The position numbers and the translations under genes were made by a program. The notes below the pieces were generated by a model. It searched no databases. It saw only the letters and a list, made by a program, of their open reading frames with translations, and was not told the origin of the DNA. Below, in pieces: positions 52,125-60,642 of a stretch of DNA of 64,000 nt (position 1 is its first letter; each line of letters starts with the position of its first letter). The DNA comes from Marinospirillum sp031581385. Its GTDB lineage: Bacteria; Pseudomonadota; Gammaproteobacteria; Pseudomonadales; Halomonadaceae. The stretch spans positions 2,852,001 to 2,916,000 of the forward strand of contig NZ_CP085242.1 in assembly GCF_044810985.1 (NCBI RefSeq), read 5' to 3'.

Positions 52125-53237
52125 ATGCAAACCTATTTGGTTGGCGGGGCCGTTCGAGACAAACTTCTGGGCTTGCCCATCAAGGATCGGGACTGGGTGG
52201 TTGTAGGGGCGACTCCCGAACAGATGCAGGCCCTGGGGTTTCGGCCTGTCGGTAAGGACTTTCCGGTTTTTCTGCACCCTGAAACCCAGGAAGAATATGC
52301 CCTGGCCCGAACCGAGCGCAAACAGGGGCGGGGTTACAAGGGTTTTGCTCTCTGTGCCGATCCTTCGGTTACTCTGGAAGAAGACCTGGAACGTCGGGAT
52401 CTGACGATTAATGCTCTGGCCGAAGATGAAGCGGGTCGGATTATTGATCCCTATGGAGGTCAGGCCGATTTGGAACAAAGATTATTAAAACCCGTTTCCG
52501 CTGCTTTTGGCGAAGATCCTTTACGGGTATTACGCACCGCACGTTTTGCTGCACGTTTTGCTGATCTGGGTTTCCAGGTGGCTGAGCAAACCCGGCATCT
52601 GATGCAAAAGCTGGTTATGGCGGGAGAAATGGCCTTTTTAACCCCGGAAAGGGTCTGGCTGGAAATGCAAAAAGCGCTGTATACCCCTCAGCCCGGCGTT
52701 TTCTTTGCTGTTCTGGAGCAGGCGGGGGCCCTGGAAGCTCTCTGGCCCGAGTTTGCCGGCTTCTGGCGAGTCCACCCGGAGTTGCCGGAAAGACTTCAGC
52801 AAGCAGCACACAAGGGGCTGCAGCCAGCCGAGCTTCTCGCCGTCATGCTGGTGGATGTCCCTGAAAAGGATTTACAGGCATTTCTAGCGCAGTTGAAGCT
52901 ACCCAAGTCAGTGGTGCAGCAAGTGGAAAGCCTGCATGGGGCCAAGGAGCACTCAGGGTTACAGGCTGATGACCCGCAAGCAGTGTTGGCTCTGCTGGAA
53001 AAGCTGGATGCCTGGCGGCGCCCGGAATTGGCGATTAATACCTTGAAGTTGCTAGAATTTTTGGGGCTAACCCAGCAGCAGGGTTTACTTCAGACTTTGT
53101 TGGAAAGCTGCCGCAACCTGAAAGCAGCCGATCTGGTCGCGCAAGGCTTGAAGGGCCCGCAAGTCGGTGAGGCCTTGAGAGAAAAACGCCTGCAACTGCT
53201 GGAAAAAGAATTAGCGCAGCATCACCAGGCACACTAG
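52125..53237 (+). CDS. cca: CCA tRNA nucleotidyltransferase (HD domain missing)
   Basis: Adds or repairs the 3'-CCA of tRNAs (370 aa). The catalytic N-terminus is complete: LVGGAVRDKLLG, the metal-binding DRDWVVVG, RRDLTINALA and PEDPLRVLRTARFAAR-like residues (FGEDPLRVLRTARFA), all class II features. E. coli Cca has about 412 residues and an HD phosphohydrolase domain; here no HDxGK motif is visible, and the C-terminal region is shorter, running from PAELLAVMLVD directly to the LKLP segment. It probably keeps CCA addition without the phosphatase activity. Its stop abuts the folK stop with no gap. Confidence 0.92.
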   Translation: MQTYLVGGAVRDKLLGLPIKDRDWVVVGATPEQMQALGFRPVGKDFPVFLHPETQEEYALARTERKQGRGYKGFALCADPSVTLEEDLERRDLTINALAEDEAGRIIDPYGGQADLEQRLLKPVSAAFGEDPLRVLRTARFAARFADLGFQVAEQTRHLMQKLVMAGEMAFLTPERVWLEMQKALYTPQPGVFFAVLEQAGALEALWPEFAGFWRVHPELPERLQQAAHKGLQPAELLAVMLVDVPEKDLQAFLAQLKLPKSVVQQVESLHGAKEHSGLQADDPQAVLALLEKLDAWRRPELAINTLKLLEFLGLTQQQGLLQTLLESCRNLKAADLVAQGLKGPQVGEALREKRLQLLEKELAQHHQAH

Positions 53238-53762
53238 TTAATCCGGGGCTTTCCAGGTGAAGTTGACGCGCTGCATCTTCTGCTCGGGATGCGCATGCTC
53301 CTGCCAGAGCTGGGCATAAGTACGGGAAGTTCCAGGAGCTCGATCATCCGGCACCAGTTCAGCCAGGGGCAAAAGCACAAAATCATGCTTCAGCAACTGC
53401 CGATAAGGCAATTCCACACCTTCAATCACGCCACTTTTATCGCCATGAGTAACCAGGTCTAGATCCAAGGCACGCACATAGATGCTTTTATCCTCCGGCA
53501 GTAGGTATTTGGCATCCCCTTCAATGGTCTTGAAAACCCGGTTCAACTCCCCCGGTGACAGGGAGGTGTAAAAACCGGCTATTAAATTGTAAAAGGGCGC
53601 ACATTCTTTGACCTTGATGCCCACAGGCTGGGTTTCGTAAACTGCACTGAGGGTCAGCTTGCCAAAACGCTCTGCCAGCTCATCCAAAGCACGGCTGATC
53701 TGAAAATGACGATCGTGATTACTGCCCAGGCTGACCCAGGCAAAAACTGGGCAAGAGGTCAT
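53238..53762 (-). CDS. folK: Dihydropterin pyrophosphokinase FolK
   Basis: Transfers pyrophosphate from ATP to 6-hydroxymethyl-7,8-dihydropterin in folate synthesis (174 aa). VSLGSNHDRH at the start and the HPPK signature YVRALDLDLVTHGD near residue 95-108 are present. The C-terminal part is more divergent from E. coli FolK than usual. Four-base overlap with folB upstream. Confidence 0.88.
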   Translation of the reverse strand: MTSCPVFAWVSLGSNHDRHFQISRALDELAERFGKLTLSAVYETQPVGIKVKECAPFYNLIAGFYTSLSPGELNRVFKTIEGDAKYLLPEDKSIYVRALDLDLVTHGDKSGVIEGVELPYRQLLKHDFVLLPLAELVPDDRAPGTSRTYAQLWQEHAHPEQKMQRVNFTWKAPD

Positions 53763-54139
53763 ACTCGCAAGGCCTGAGCAGGAGTGTTTAAAGGGCGGGT
53801 GATCCTGACGCCGACACTGGTTGCCGAAGGAACGGCATCGGGTTTACGCAGGGTCAGAGTAACCTGGGAAGTATTGAACTCTTCCAGCAGCAGCTGTGCC
53901 AGTTTTTCCACCAGGGTTTCCAGCAAGTCGTGGTGTTGCGCCTGAGCAGTTGCAATCAGGCGTTGGCTGATGGCGGCATAATCCAGGGTCAGTTTCAAGT
54001 CTTCGCGGGCTGCTGCCGGGCGAATGTCGGTCATCAATTCCACATCCAGCTCCAGTTTTTGCTGGATGTTTTTTTCCCAATCAAGAACGCCAATGCTGGC
54101 CAGAAAACTCAGGTTATGAATAAAAACTGAATCAGTCAC
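53759..54139 (-). CDS. folB: Dihydroneopterin aldolase FolB
   Basis: Converts dihydroneopterin to hydroxymethyl-dihydropterin (126 aa). Starts TDSVFIHNLSFLASIGVLDWE; the Glu and the DYAAISQRL substrate-binding region near 70 match FolB. It overlaps tsaD by eight bases and folK by four, forming tsaD-folB-folK. Confidence 0.9.
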   Translation of the reverse strand: MTDSVFIHNLSFLASIGVLDWEKNIQQKLELDVELMTDIRPAAAREDLKLTLDYAAISQRLIATAQAQHHDLLETLVEKLAQLLLEEFNTSQVTLTLRKPDAVPSATSVGVRITRPLNTPAQALRV

Positions 54140-55196
54140 AGGTTGCAGCTCCCGAGGTGGTGAGTGGCTGGATGGAAGGCAGTTCCATCAGAGGCCAGCG
54201 GGGCCTCAAGGCAGGGGGTTGCTCCGCGTCCTTTTGTCCGGCAGCAAGGCGTAAGGCGCCGGCCAGGGCAATCATGGCACCATTGTCGGTACAGTACTGC
54301 AGAGCCGGATAGAAAACCTCACCCCCCATGCCTTGCAGGGTTTTTTCCAGGCGTTGGCGTAATTCGGTATTGGCGCTGACACCCCCGGCAATCACCAGAC
54401 GCTGATAACCGGTTTGTTTGAGGGCGCGCTTGCATTTGATGACCAGCGTATCCACGACTGCATCCTGAAAGGCCCAGGCGACATCGGCCAGGTCCTGCTC
54501 ACTCAGTTCTCCCTGGCTTTGCAGTTCCCGCACACAAGTCAGGGTATGAGTCTTTAATCCACTAAAACTGAAATCCAGGCCGGGGCGATTGGTCATGGGG
54601 CGAGGAAACCTGAAGCGCCCGGAATGACCCTGTTCGGCCAGCTTGGCCAGACGTGGCCCGCCTGGGTAACCCAGATCCAGAAGCTTGGCCGTCTTGTCAA
54701 AGGCTTCGCCGGCAGCATCGTCCAGGGATTCGCCCAGCAACTGGTATTCGCCGATGCCTTCCACCTGAATAAGCTGGGTGTGACCCCCGGAAACCAGCAG
54801 GGCGACGAAGGGAAACTCGGGCGGCCGCTCTTCCAGCAAGGGAGCCAGTAGATGGCCTTCCATGTGATGCACACCCAGAGCCGGAATCTCCAGCGCAAAG
54901 GCAAGAGAGCGAGCCAGACTGGCACCAGTCAACAGGGCGCCAATCAGCCCCGGGCCAGCCGTATAGGCCACTGCCTCCAGGTCAGTCAGCTCCTTCCCGG
55001 CCTGCTTCATCACCTGGCGCACCAGGGGGGTCAAGCGGCGCAGGTGATCACGCGAAGCCAGTTCCGGCACCACGCCACCATAGACTTCATGCAGCTCGAC
55101 CTGACTGAAAAGCGCATCGGCCAGCAGGCCTTCTTGCGTTGAATAGAGGGCAACTCCTGTTTCATCGCAGGAGCTTTCAATTCCCAGAACCAGCAT
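54132..55196 (-). CDS. tsaD: tRNA threonylcarbamoyladenosine synthase subunit TsaD
   Basis: ASKHA-fold enzyme (354 aa) transferring the threonylcarbamoyl group to A37 of ANN-decoding tRNAs, with TsaB and TsaE. LGIESSCDETGVALY at the start and the metal-binding HHMEGHLLAPLLE motif are clear; LVSGGHTQLI follows. It is divergent from rpsU, the usual arrangement in gammaproteobacteria. Confidence 0.96.
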   Translation of the reverse strand: MLVLGIESSCDETGVALYSTQEGLLADALFSQVELHEVYGGVVPELASRDHLRRLTPLVRQVMKQAGKELTDLEAVAYTAGPGLIGALLTGASLARSLAFALEIPALGVHHMEGHLLAPLLEERPPEFPFVALLVSGGHTQLIQVEGIGEYQLLGESLDDAAGEAFDKTAKLLDLGYPGGPRLAKLAEQGHSGRFRFPRPMTNRPGLDFSFSGLKTHTLTCVRELQSQGELSEQDLADVAWAFQDAVVDTLVIKCKRALKQTGYQRLVIAGGVSANTELRQRLEKTLQGMGGEVFYPALQYCTDNGAMIALAGALRLAAGQKDAEQPPALRPRWPLMELPSIQPLTTSGAATCD

Positions 55197-55488
55197 TAAG
55201 ATATTCCGCTAAAGTCAGATAGTAAAAGGGCTAGCTTATGCAAGGTAGCCTGCTTGTCACTGGGTTCGACCTTCCAGGTCTCAACCAGTGCGCTTCGCTT
55301 TCCCTGCTACACTTGCGCAGACCACCTTGCCGCAAGCCCTGTAATAAGTTTGAGGCCGCCAGTATAAAGGAAGCCTCTTAGTATTTGCACTCCTGCCTTT
55401 CTGGGGATAAACTATCGTGCTTGCTGTCAACACTGTTAGCAGCAATAACTGAAAAACTTCAATCCTACCTTTTAAGGACGGTGATTTA
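55197..55488. promoter_or_regulatory. Divergent tsaD / rpsU regulatory region
   Basis: 292 bases without a gene. A candidate rpsU promoter is TTGCAC (55385-55390), 17-base spacer, TAAACT (55408-55413). A nested hairpin runs 55258-55290 (CACTGG/CCAGTG with inner ACCT/AGGT), and CTTGCG/CGCAAG arms pair around 55312-55336, so the leader or an antisense RNA could be structured. Confidence 0.4.
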
Positions 55489-55704
55489 ATGCCTGCTGTT
55501 AAAGTCAAAGACAATGAGCCGTTTGATGTAGCACTGCGCCGCTTCAAGCGTTCTTGCGAAAAAGCCGGTGTACTGGCTGATGTGCGTCGTCGCGAGTTTT
55601 ATGAAAAACCCACGGCTGAGCGCAAGCGCAAAAAAGCTGCTGCTGTCAAACGTCATCAGAAAAAACTTCAGCGCGAACAGCGTCGTTTCGAGCGTCTGTA
55701 TTAA
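55489..55704 (+). CDS. rpsU: 30S ribosomal protein S21
   Basis: Small basic protein (71 aa), S21, involved in translation initiation. PAVKVKDNEPFDVALRRFKRSCEKAG and a Lys/Arg-rich C-terminus match the family exactly in length. Ribosome-binding site AAGGACGG. First gene of the rpsU-dnaG-rpoD macromolecular synthesis operon; a strong attenuating terminator separates it from dnaG. Confidence 0.98.
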   Translation: MPAVKVKDNEPFDVALRRFKRSCEKAGVLADVRRREFYEKPTAERKRKKAAAVKRHQKKLQREQRRFERLY

Positions 55705-55759
55705 GCAGACGCCCTGCGATGCAGGTGTGCTGAGGTTGTCTTGACGCAAGGCAACGCCT

Positions 55760-55797
55760 AAAGCGGATCTTAGACTGACGTTTAAGGTCCGCTTTTT
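55760..55797 (+). terminator. Attenuating terminator between rpsU and dnaG
   Basis: Arms 55760-55773 and 55782-55795 pair over 14 positions (two G-U), loop 8 bases, ending in a run of five T (55793-55797). Matches the known internal terminator position of this operon, which reduces primase expression relative to S21. Confidence 0.85.
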
Positions 55798-55816
55798 ATT
55801 GTGAGTTAAGAATTTT

Positions 55817-57625
55817 ATGGCCGGACGCATTCCCCGACAGTTTATCGATGACCTGACGGCCCGCAGTGATATTGTGGACGTGGTCTCCAGTCGCTTGACC
55901 CTGAAGAAAAAAGGCAAGGACTACTGGGGCCTGTGTCCTTTTCACAATGAAAAATCTCCCTCCTTTAGTGTTAGCTCCGACAAGCAGTTTTACTACTGCT
56001 TTGGTTGCGGAGCCTCCGGTAATGCGCTCAGTTTTCTCATGGAGCACGATCACCTGGATTTTGTTGAGGCTGTGGAAGCCCTGGCGCGAACCCAGGGTCT
56101 GGATGTGCCTCGTGAAGAAGGTATCCAGAGTTCAGCCAGCCAGCAGGAAGATCGGCGCCGCAAGGAAATGCAGGCCCAGCAGTATCGAGCCATGCAACTG
56201 GCCAGTGATTTTTACCAGAAACAACTCCAGCAGCCTGAAGGCCTGGCAGGCTTAACCTATCTCAAGGAAAAGCGCAGCCTTAGTGAAGGGGTGATTCAGA
56301 CTTTTGCTCTGGGGGTCGCGCCCGATGCCTGGGATGCCTTGAAAAACCACCTGACTCAGTCCGGAATCACGGAAGCCCAGCAACTGGAACTGGGTTTGCT
56401 GGCCCAAAAGGAAGAAACCGGGCGGGTTTATGATCGTTTTCGCAACCGGGTGATGTTTCCGATTCGCAATGTCCAGGGGCAAGTAATTGCCTTTGGTGGT
56501 CGGGTTCTGGATGACGGCAAGCCCAAGTACCTCAACTCGCCGGAAACACCCCTCTTCCACAAGGGGCAGGAACTCTACGGTCTTTATGAAGTGCGTCAGC
56601 AGCGCGGACGCCTGGAGCGCCTGCTGGTGGTGGAGGGCTACATGGATGTGGTGGCCCTGGCCCAGCAGGGTATTCACTGGTCAGTGGCGACTCTGGGCAC
56701 AGCCACCAGTGAAGATCATTTGAAACGGATTTTTCGTCTGGTTAATGAAGTGGTCTTTTGTTTTGATGGTGACAATGCCGGTCAGCAGGCTGCGCAAAGG
56801 GCGTTGGATAATGTCCTGCCGCTGATGGTGGATGGCCGTCATGCCCGTTTCTTGTTTTTACCCCAGGGCGAAGATCCGGACACCCTGGTGCGTAAAGAAG
56901 GGGCGGGTTTATTTGAGCAGAGAGTGAACCAGGCCTTGCCCTTGGGGGAGTTTCTGCTGCGGCATTTGCGCACAGGGTTGGACTTGAATCAGATTGATGG
57001 CCAAACCACGCTGGCTGAACTGGCGCGTCCCAAGCTGCAGCGATTACCCGAAGGGCTGTTGAAAAAACGTCTGCTGATCAGCCTGAGTCGTTTGACCGGT
57101 TTTGAAGAAGCCAGTCTGCTGCCCAGTGCTCAGCCTGCCCCTCAGGCAGTGAACCGGCCGCCGCCAGCCACCAGGCAGGCCATTGCCCGACAGGGGCAAA
57201 CTACTTCTCCCATTGAGAAACTGTTTCGTTTGCTGGCGCGTTTTCCCGAGCTGGCCAGAGAAGTGCCCGAAGACCTGGATCTGTCCGGCATGGATGAGCC
57301 GCTGCTCAGAACCTTTTTGCCGGTTTTGAATTATCTGCGAAAAAATCCCGGCACAACACCCCAGGTACTGCTAGCCTATTGGACAGGAACGGAAGAAGGT
57401 GAAGCTCTGTGGCAGCGAGCAAGGCTGGCGCTGGAACTGAACAAGTCAGCAGTGGAAATGGAAATCCGGGATATCTGTAGTCGGTTAAAGGCACAACAGG
57501 GCGAAAAAAATCACGACCAACGCTACCGTGAACTCTTGAATGCCATGGAAGCAAGAGAACTGACCCACGAAGAGCATCAGGAATTGGCTGAGCTTATGAA
57601 ACAGTTACCACCCAGCAACTGGTAA
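55817..57625 (+). CDS. dnaG: DNA primase DnaG
   Basis: Synthesises RNA primers at replication forks (602 aa). N-terminal zinc finger with C40, H43, C61, C64; RNA polymerase core with a TOPRIM domain (LLVVEGYMDVVAL, then FCFDGDNAGQQAA with its acidic metal ligands); C-terminal DnaB-interaction domain from about 450, preceded by a Pro/Gln-rich linker. Second gene of the macromolecular synthesis operon. Confidence 0.97.
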   Translation: MAGRIPRQFIDDLTARSDIVDVVSSRLTLKKKGKDYWGLCPFHNEKSPSFSVSSDKQFYYCFGCGASGNALSFLMEHDHLDFVEAVEALARTQGLDVPREEGIQSSASQQEDRRRKEMQAQQYRAMQLASDFYQKQLQQPEGLAGLTYLKEKRSLSEGVIQTFALGVAPDAWDALKNHLTQSGITEAQQLELGLLAQKEETGRVYDRFRNRVMFPIRNVQGQVIAFGGRVLDDGKPKYLNSPETPLFHKGQELYGLYEVRQQRGRLERLLVVEGYMDVVALAQQGIHWSVATLGTATSEDHLKRIFRLVNEVVFCFDGDNAGQQAAQRALDNVLPLMVDGRHARFLFLPQGEDPDTLVRKEGAGLFEQRVNQALPLGEFLLRHLRTGLDLNQIDGQTTLAELARPKLQRLPEGLLKKRLLISLSRLTGFEEASLLPSAQPAPQAVNRPPPATRQAIARQGQTTSPIEKLFRLLARFPELAREVPEDLDLSGMDEPLLRTFLPVLNYLRKNPGTTPQVLLAYWTGTEEGEALWQRARLALELNKSAVEMEIRDICSRLKAQQGEKNHDQRYRELLNAMEARELTHEEHQELAELMKQLPPSNW

Positions 57626-57731
57626 ATGGACTTTGTTCTGCCAGTGTGCTAGTATTCCGCGCTTAATACTCGGCAGGCTACCATGTCTGTCAACTCATCC
57701 ACGTTTCTTGCATAGCTGAAATAGGGGTTCT

Positions 57732-59588
57732 ATGTCCGGGAACGCGCAGCAGCAATCTCGACTGAAAGAATTGATCGCCCGCGGTAAAGAGCAGGGTTAC
57801 CTGACCTACGCGGAAGTCAATGACCACCTGCCTGAAGAGATCTCCGATCCTGATCAGGTAGAAGACATCATTCGCATGATTAACGATATGGGCATTCCCG
57901 TCAGCGAGGAAGCCCCGGACATGGAAACCCTGCTGATGACCGACGGTGATTCCACCGACGAGGCAGTAGCAGAAGAAGCCGTGGCCGCTTTGGCAGCTGT
58001 AGAAAGTGACGCTGGTCGCACCACCGACCCGGTGCGCATGTATATGCGCGAAATGGGAACCGTGGAATTGCTGACCCGTGAAGGCGAAATCGTCATTGCC
58101 AAGCGCATTGAAGAAGGTATTCGCGAAGTCATGCATGCCCTGGCTTATCTGCCGGGCACAGTGCAAAGCATCATTGATTCCTATGACCTGGTCATAGAAG
58201 CGGAAACAGGCCGTCTGACAGATGTGTTTGCCGGTTTCATTGATCCGGTTGAACATGCCGTACCGCCTGCAAAACCGACTCCTCCGCCACCACCGCCCAA
58301 GCCCAAAGCTGAAGCAGGCGATGATGATGGTGACAAGGATTCCTCTGATGACGATGAAGAAGAAGCCACCGTCAGCGGCCCGGATCCTGAAGAAGCCCGT
58401 ATTCGTTTCACGTCCCTGCGCGAGCAGCTGGACAAGACCAACAAAGCTATCGACAAACACGGTTTCAAAAGCGAAAAGGCACAGAAAGAACTCAACCTGC
58501 TGGGCGAGCTTTTTGCACCCTTCAAGCTGTCCAACAAGCATTATGAACGCCTGGTCAGCCACGTTCGCGATGCCGTTGCCGATATCCGCAGCCAGGAACG
58601 CAGCATTATGAAGTTGAGCGTGGGCAAAGCCAAAATGCCCCGTGCCGACTTCATTGCCAGCTTTCCCGGTCAGGAAGCCGATCCGGCCTGGATTGACGAG
58701 ATTCTGGCGAAAGATGACACCATCGCCAAAAAACTGCGTCCTTTCAAACTGGATATTCAGCGTGCACAAAGACGGATTCGTTCTTATGAAGAAAGTTTCC
58801 GGCTGCCTGTCACCGACCTGAAGGAAATCAATCGCCGTCTTTCCATTGGTGAAGCCAAAAGCCGCCGCGCCAAGAAAGAAATGGTGGAAGCCAACCTGCG
58901 TCTGGTTATTTCAATTGCCAAGAAATACACCAACCGCGGTCTGCAATTCCTGGATTTGATTCAGGAAGGCAACATCGGCCTGATGAAGGCCGTCGACAAG
59001 TTTGAATTCCGCCGTGGCTACAAGTTCTCGACCTATGCTACCTGGTGGATTCGCCAGGCGATTACCCGTTCCATTGCGGATCAGGCCCGAACCATTCGTA
59101 TTCCGGTGCACATGATTGAAACCATCAACAAGATCAATCGTGTCCAGCGCCAGATGCTTCAGGAAATGGGGCGCGAGCCTTCCCCTGAAGAACTGGGTGA
59201 ACGCCTGGAAATGCCGGAAGACAAGGTGCGCAAGGTTCTGAAAATCGCCAAGGAACCCATCTCCATGGAAACTCCAATTGGTGATGATGAAGACTCCCAC
59301 CTGGGTGACTTTATCGAAGACACCAACCTGGAATCCCCCGTGGATTCGGCAACCGGTGAAGGCCTGGTGGAAGCCACGCGTGGTGTGCTGTCCGGCCTGA
59401 CAGCCAGAGAGTCCAAGGTGTTGCGGATGCGTTTCGGTATCGACATGAATACCGATCACACCCTGGAAGAAGTGGGCAAACAATTTGACGTCACGCGTGA
59501 GCGGATTCGTCAGATTGAAGCCAAGGCACTGCGCAAGCTGCGCCACCCTTCCCGCTGTGACTCCCTGCGTTCCTTCCTGGACGAGTAG
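57732..59588 (+). CDS. rpoD: RNA polymerase sigma factor RpoD (sigma-70)
   Basis: Housekeeping sigma factor (618 aa). Region 1.1 (1-80), region 1.2 (DPVRMYMREMGTVELLTREGE), a non-conserved region with a Pro- then Asp/Glu-rich stretch at about 180-213, region 2 (NLRLVISIAKKYTNRGLQFLDLIQEGN and FEFRRGYKFSTYATWWIRQA for -10 recognition), region 3, and region 4 ending VTRERIRQIEAKALRKLRHP, the -35 helix-turn-helix. The full complement supports a functional primary sigma. A hairpin and tRNA-Ile2 follow. Confidence 0.98.
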   Translation: MSGNAQQQSRLKELIARGKEQGYLTYAEVNDHLPEEISDPDQVEDIIRMINDMGIPVSEEAPDMETLLMTDGDSTDEAVAEEAVAALAAVESDAGRTTDPVRMYMREMGTVELLTREGEIVIAKRIEEGIREVMHALAYLPGTVQSIIDSYDLVIEAETGRLTDVFAGFIDPVEHAVPPAKPTPPPPPPKPKAEAGDDDGDKDSSDDDEEEATVSGPDPEEARIRFTSLREQLDKTNKAIDKHGFKSEKAQKELNLLGELFAPFKLSNKHYERLVSHVRDAVADIRSQERSIMKLSVGKAKMPRADFIASFPGQEADPAWIDEILAKDDTIAKKLRPFKLDIQRAQRRIRSYEESFRLPVTDLKEINRRLSIGEAKSRRAKKEMVEANLRLVISIAKKYTNRGLQFLDLIQEGNIGLMKAVDKFEFRRGYKFSTYATWWIRQAITRSIADQARTIRIPVHMIETINKINRVQRQMLQEMGREPSPEELGERLEMPEDKVRKVLKIAKEPISMETPIGDDEDSHLGDFIEDTNLESPVDSATGEGLVEATRGVLSGLTARESKVLRMRFGIDMNTDHTLEEVGKQFDVTRERIRQIEAKALRKLRHPSRCDSLRSFLDE

Positions 59589-59595
59589 CAAAAAC

Positions 59596-59627
59596 CCAGA
59601 AAGCCTTGATCCCTCAAGGCTTTCTGG
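59596..59627 (+). terminator. Terminator of the rpsU-dnaG-rpoD operon
   Basis: Perfect 14-bp stem (59596-59609 with 59614-59627) with loop TCCC, starting seven bases after the rpoD stop. No long T-run follows (TATGATTT), so it may rely partly on other factors. Confidence 0.75.
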
Positions 59628-59633
59628 TATGAT
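59606..59633 (+). promoter_or_regulatory. Promoter of tRNA-Ile2, embedded in the rpoD terminator
   Basis: TTGATC (59606-59611), 16-base spacer and TATGAT (59628-59633), about 32 bases before the tRNA. The -35 lies within the stem-loop of the rpoD terminator. Confidence 0.55.
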
Positions 59634-59665
59634 TTCCCCCGCATCACGCAGCACCCCCTCCTTAA

Positions 59666-59742
59666 GGGCCCATAGCTCAGTTGGTCAGAGCAGTCGACTC
59701 ATAATCGATTGGTCGTAGGTTCAAGTCCTACTGGGCCCACCA
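59666..59742 (+). tRNA. ileX: tRNA-Ile2 (CAT, lysidine-modified)
   Basis: 77 nt with CCA. Acceptor arms GGGCCCA/TGGGCCC; anticodon stem-loop CGACTCATAATCG with anticodon CAT. The body (CTCATAATCG, T arm GGTTCAAGTCC) matches tRNA-Ile2, whose C34 is modified to lysidine to read AUA, rather than tRNA-Met. The position after rpoD matches E. coli ileX. Confidence 0.88.
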
Positions 59743-59760
59743 AATCTTTCCCAGGTAACT

Positions 59761-60639
59761 CTAACCCATTTCCCTAAGCCAGACTTTCAGGGCGGGCCAG
59801 CGGTTGACCAGTACCGCTGAAAAAATCAGGCTGCAGCCCAGCAGTTGGTAGAGGCTCATGCTTTCTGCAAACCAGAGGCTGGCAAGAAGTGCCGTCCAGA
59901 TGGGTTCCAGAGTCATGATGATGGCGGTGTGGCTGGGCGGTGCCATGCTTTGTGCCCAGGTCTGTAATAAAAAACGTAGACTGGTTGCCAGTAGCAGGCT
60001 GGCCAGAAACCAGCCCCAGATGGCCGTGGGCTGATTGAAACTCCATTCCTCTGTTGCCAGTGAAACCAGGCCAGTGATCAGGCCGGTCACCAAAAGCTGT
60101 ATGGCGGTGAGAGGCAAAGCCGAAATGGAAGCGGCAGCCCGGCTGTTGTAAATGAACATCAGCGCCAGAAAGAATGCAGCCAGTAAAAAGCTGATTTCAC
60201 CCAGACCCAGATAAAAATCCTGATCCAGGGATAACAAGGCCAGCCCGGACAAGACCAGAGGCAAGGAAAGGTAGACCAGAGCAGGCGGTTTTTCTCCCCC
60301 GGTCAGGCGATTCAGCAGCGGTACGATGACGATGCCCAGGCTGGCCAGAAAAGCACCGACCCCCACATGCTGGGCAAACTTCAGACCCAAAATCCAGAAA
60401 ATCATCGCCAGACCAAAAAAGCAGCCGACCTTGATGGCACTGGTCAGTTGCCTGAAGTTGAGCTGCCTTAAGGGTTGGATACAGAATAAAGCCAGCAGCA
60501 AGCCTGCCCCGGTAAAGCGCAGAGCAATGAAGAGCTGGGGCTGGAGGCCAGCGAGAGTTTCCTTGGAAAAAATCCAACCTGCTGCGGCAATCAGGGTGGT
60601 GAGTAGCAGCAGCAGATCGGCCTTGAGATGTTTAGACAA
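59761..60639 (-). CDS. EamA-family DMT transporter
   Basis: Drug/metabolite transporter superfamily permease (292 aa) with ten hydrophobic helices in two EamA repeats. N-terminal LLLLLTTLIAAAGWIFSKETLAG is typical. No substrate can be inferred. It ends three bases before the hydroxylase reductase gene upstream, so it may be part of the hydroxyphenylacetate operon and be a permease for the aromatic compound; this is inference. Confidence 0.85.
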   Translation of the reverse strand: MSKHLKADLLLLLTTLIAAAGWIFSKETLAGLQPQLFIALRFTGAGLLLALFCIQPLRQLNFRQLTSAIKVGCFFGLAMIFWILGLKFAQHVGVGAFLASLGIVIVPLLNRLTGGEKPPALVYLSLPLVLSGLALLSLDQDFYLGLGEISFLLAAFFLALMFIYNSRAAASISALPLTAIQLLVTGLITGLVSLATEEWSFNQPTAIWGWFLASLLLATSLRFLLQTWAQSMAPPSHTAIIMTLEPIWTALLASLWFAESMSLYQLLGCSLIFSAVLVNRWPALKVWLREMG

Positions 60640-60642
60640 AAC

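Noticed and set aside
55281..55547. 88-codon minus-strand frame overlapping rpsU
   Set aside because: Antisense to the rpsU start and leader, with no family resemblance.
57690..58769. 359-codon open frame opposite rpoD
   Set aside because: Lies wholly antisense to a gene whose every region is recognised. No ribosome-binding site or family match.
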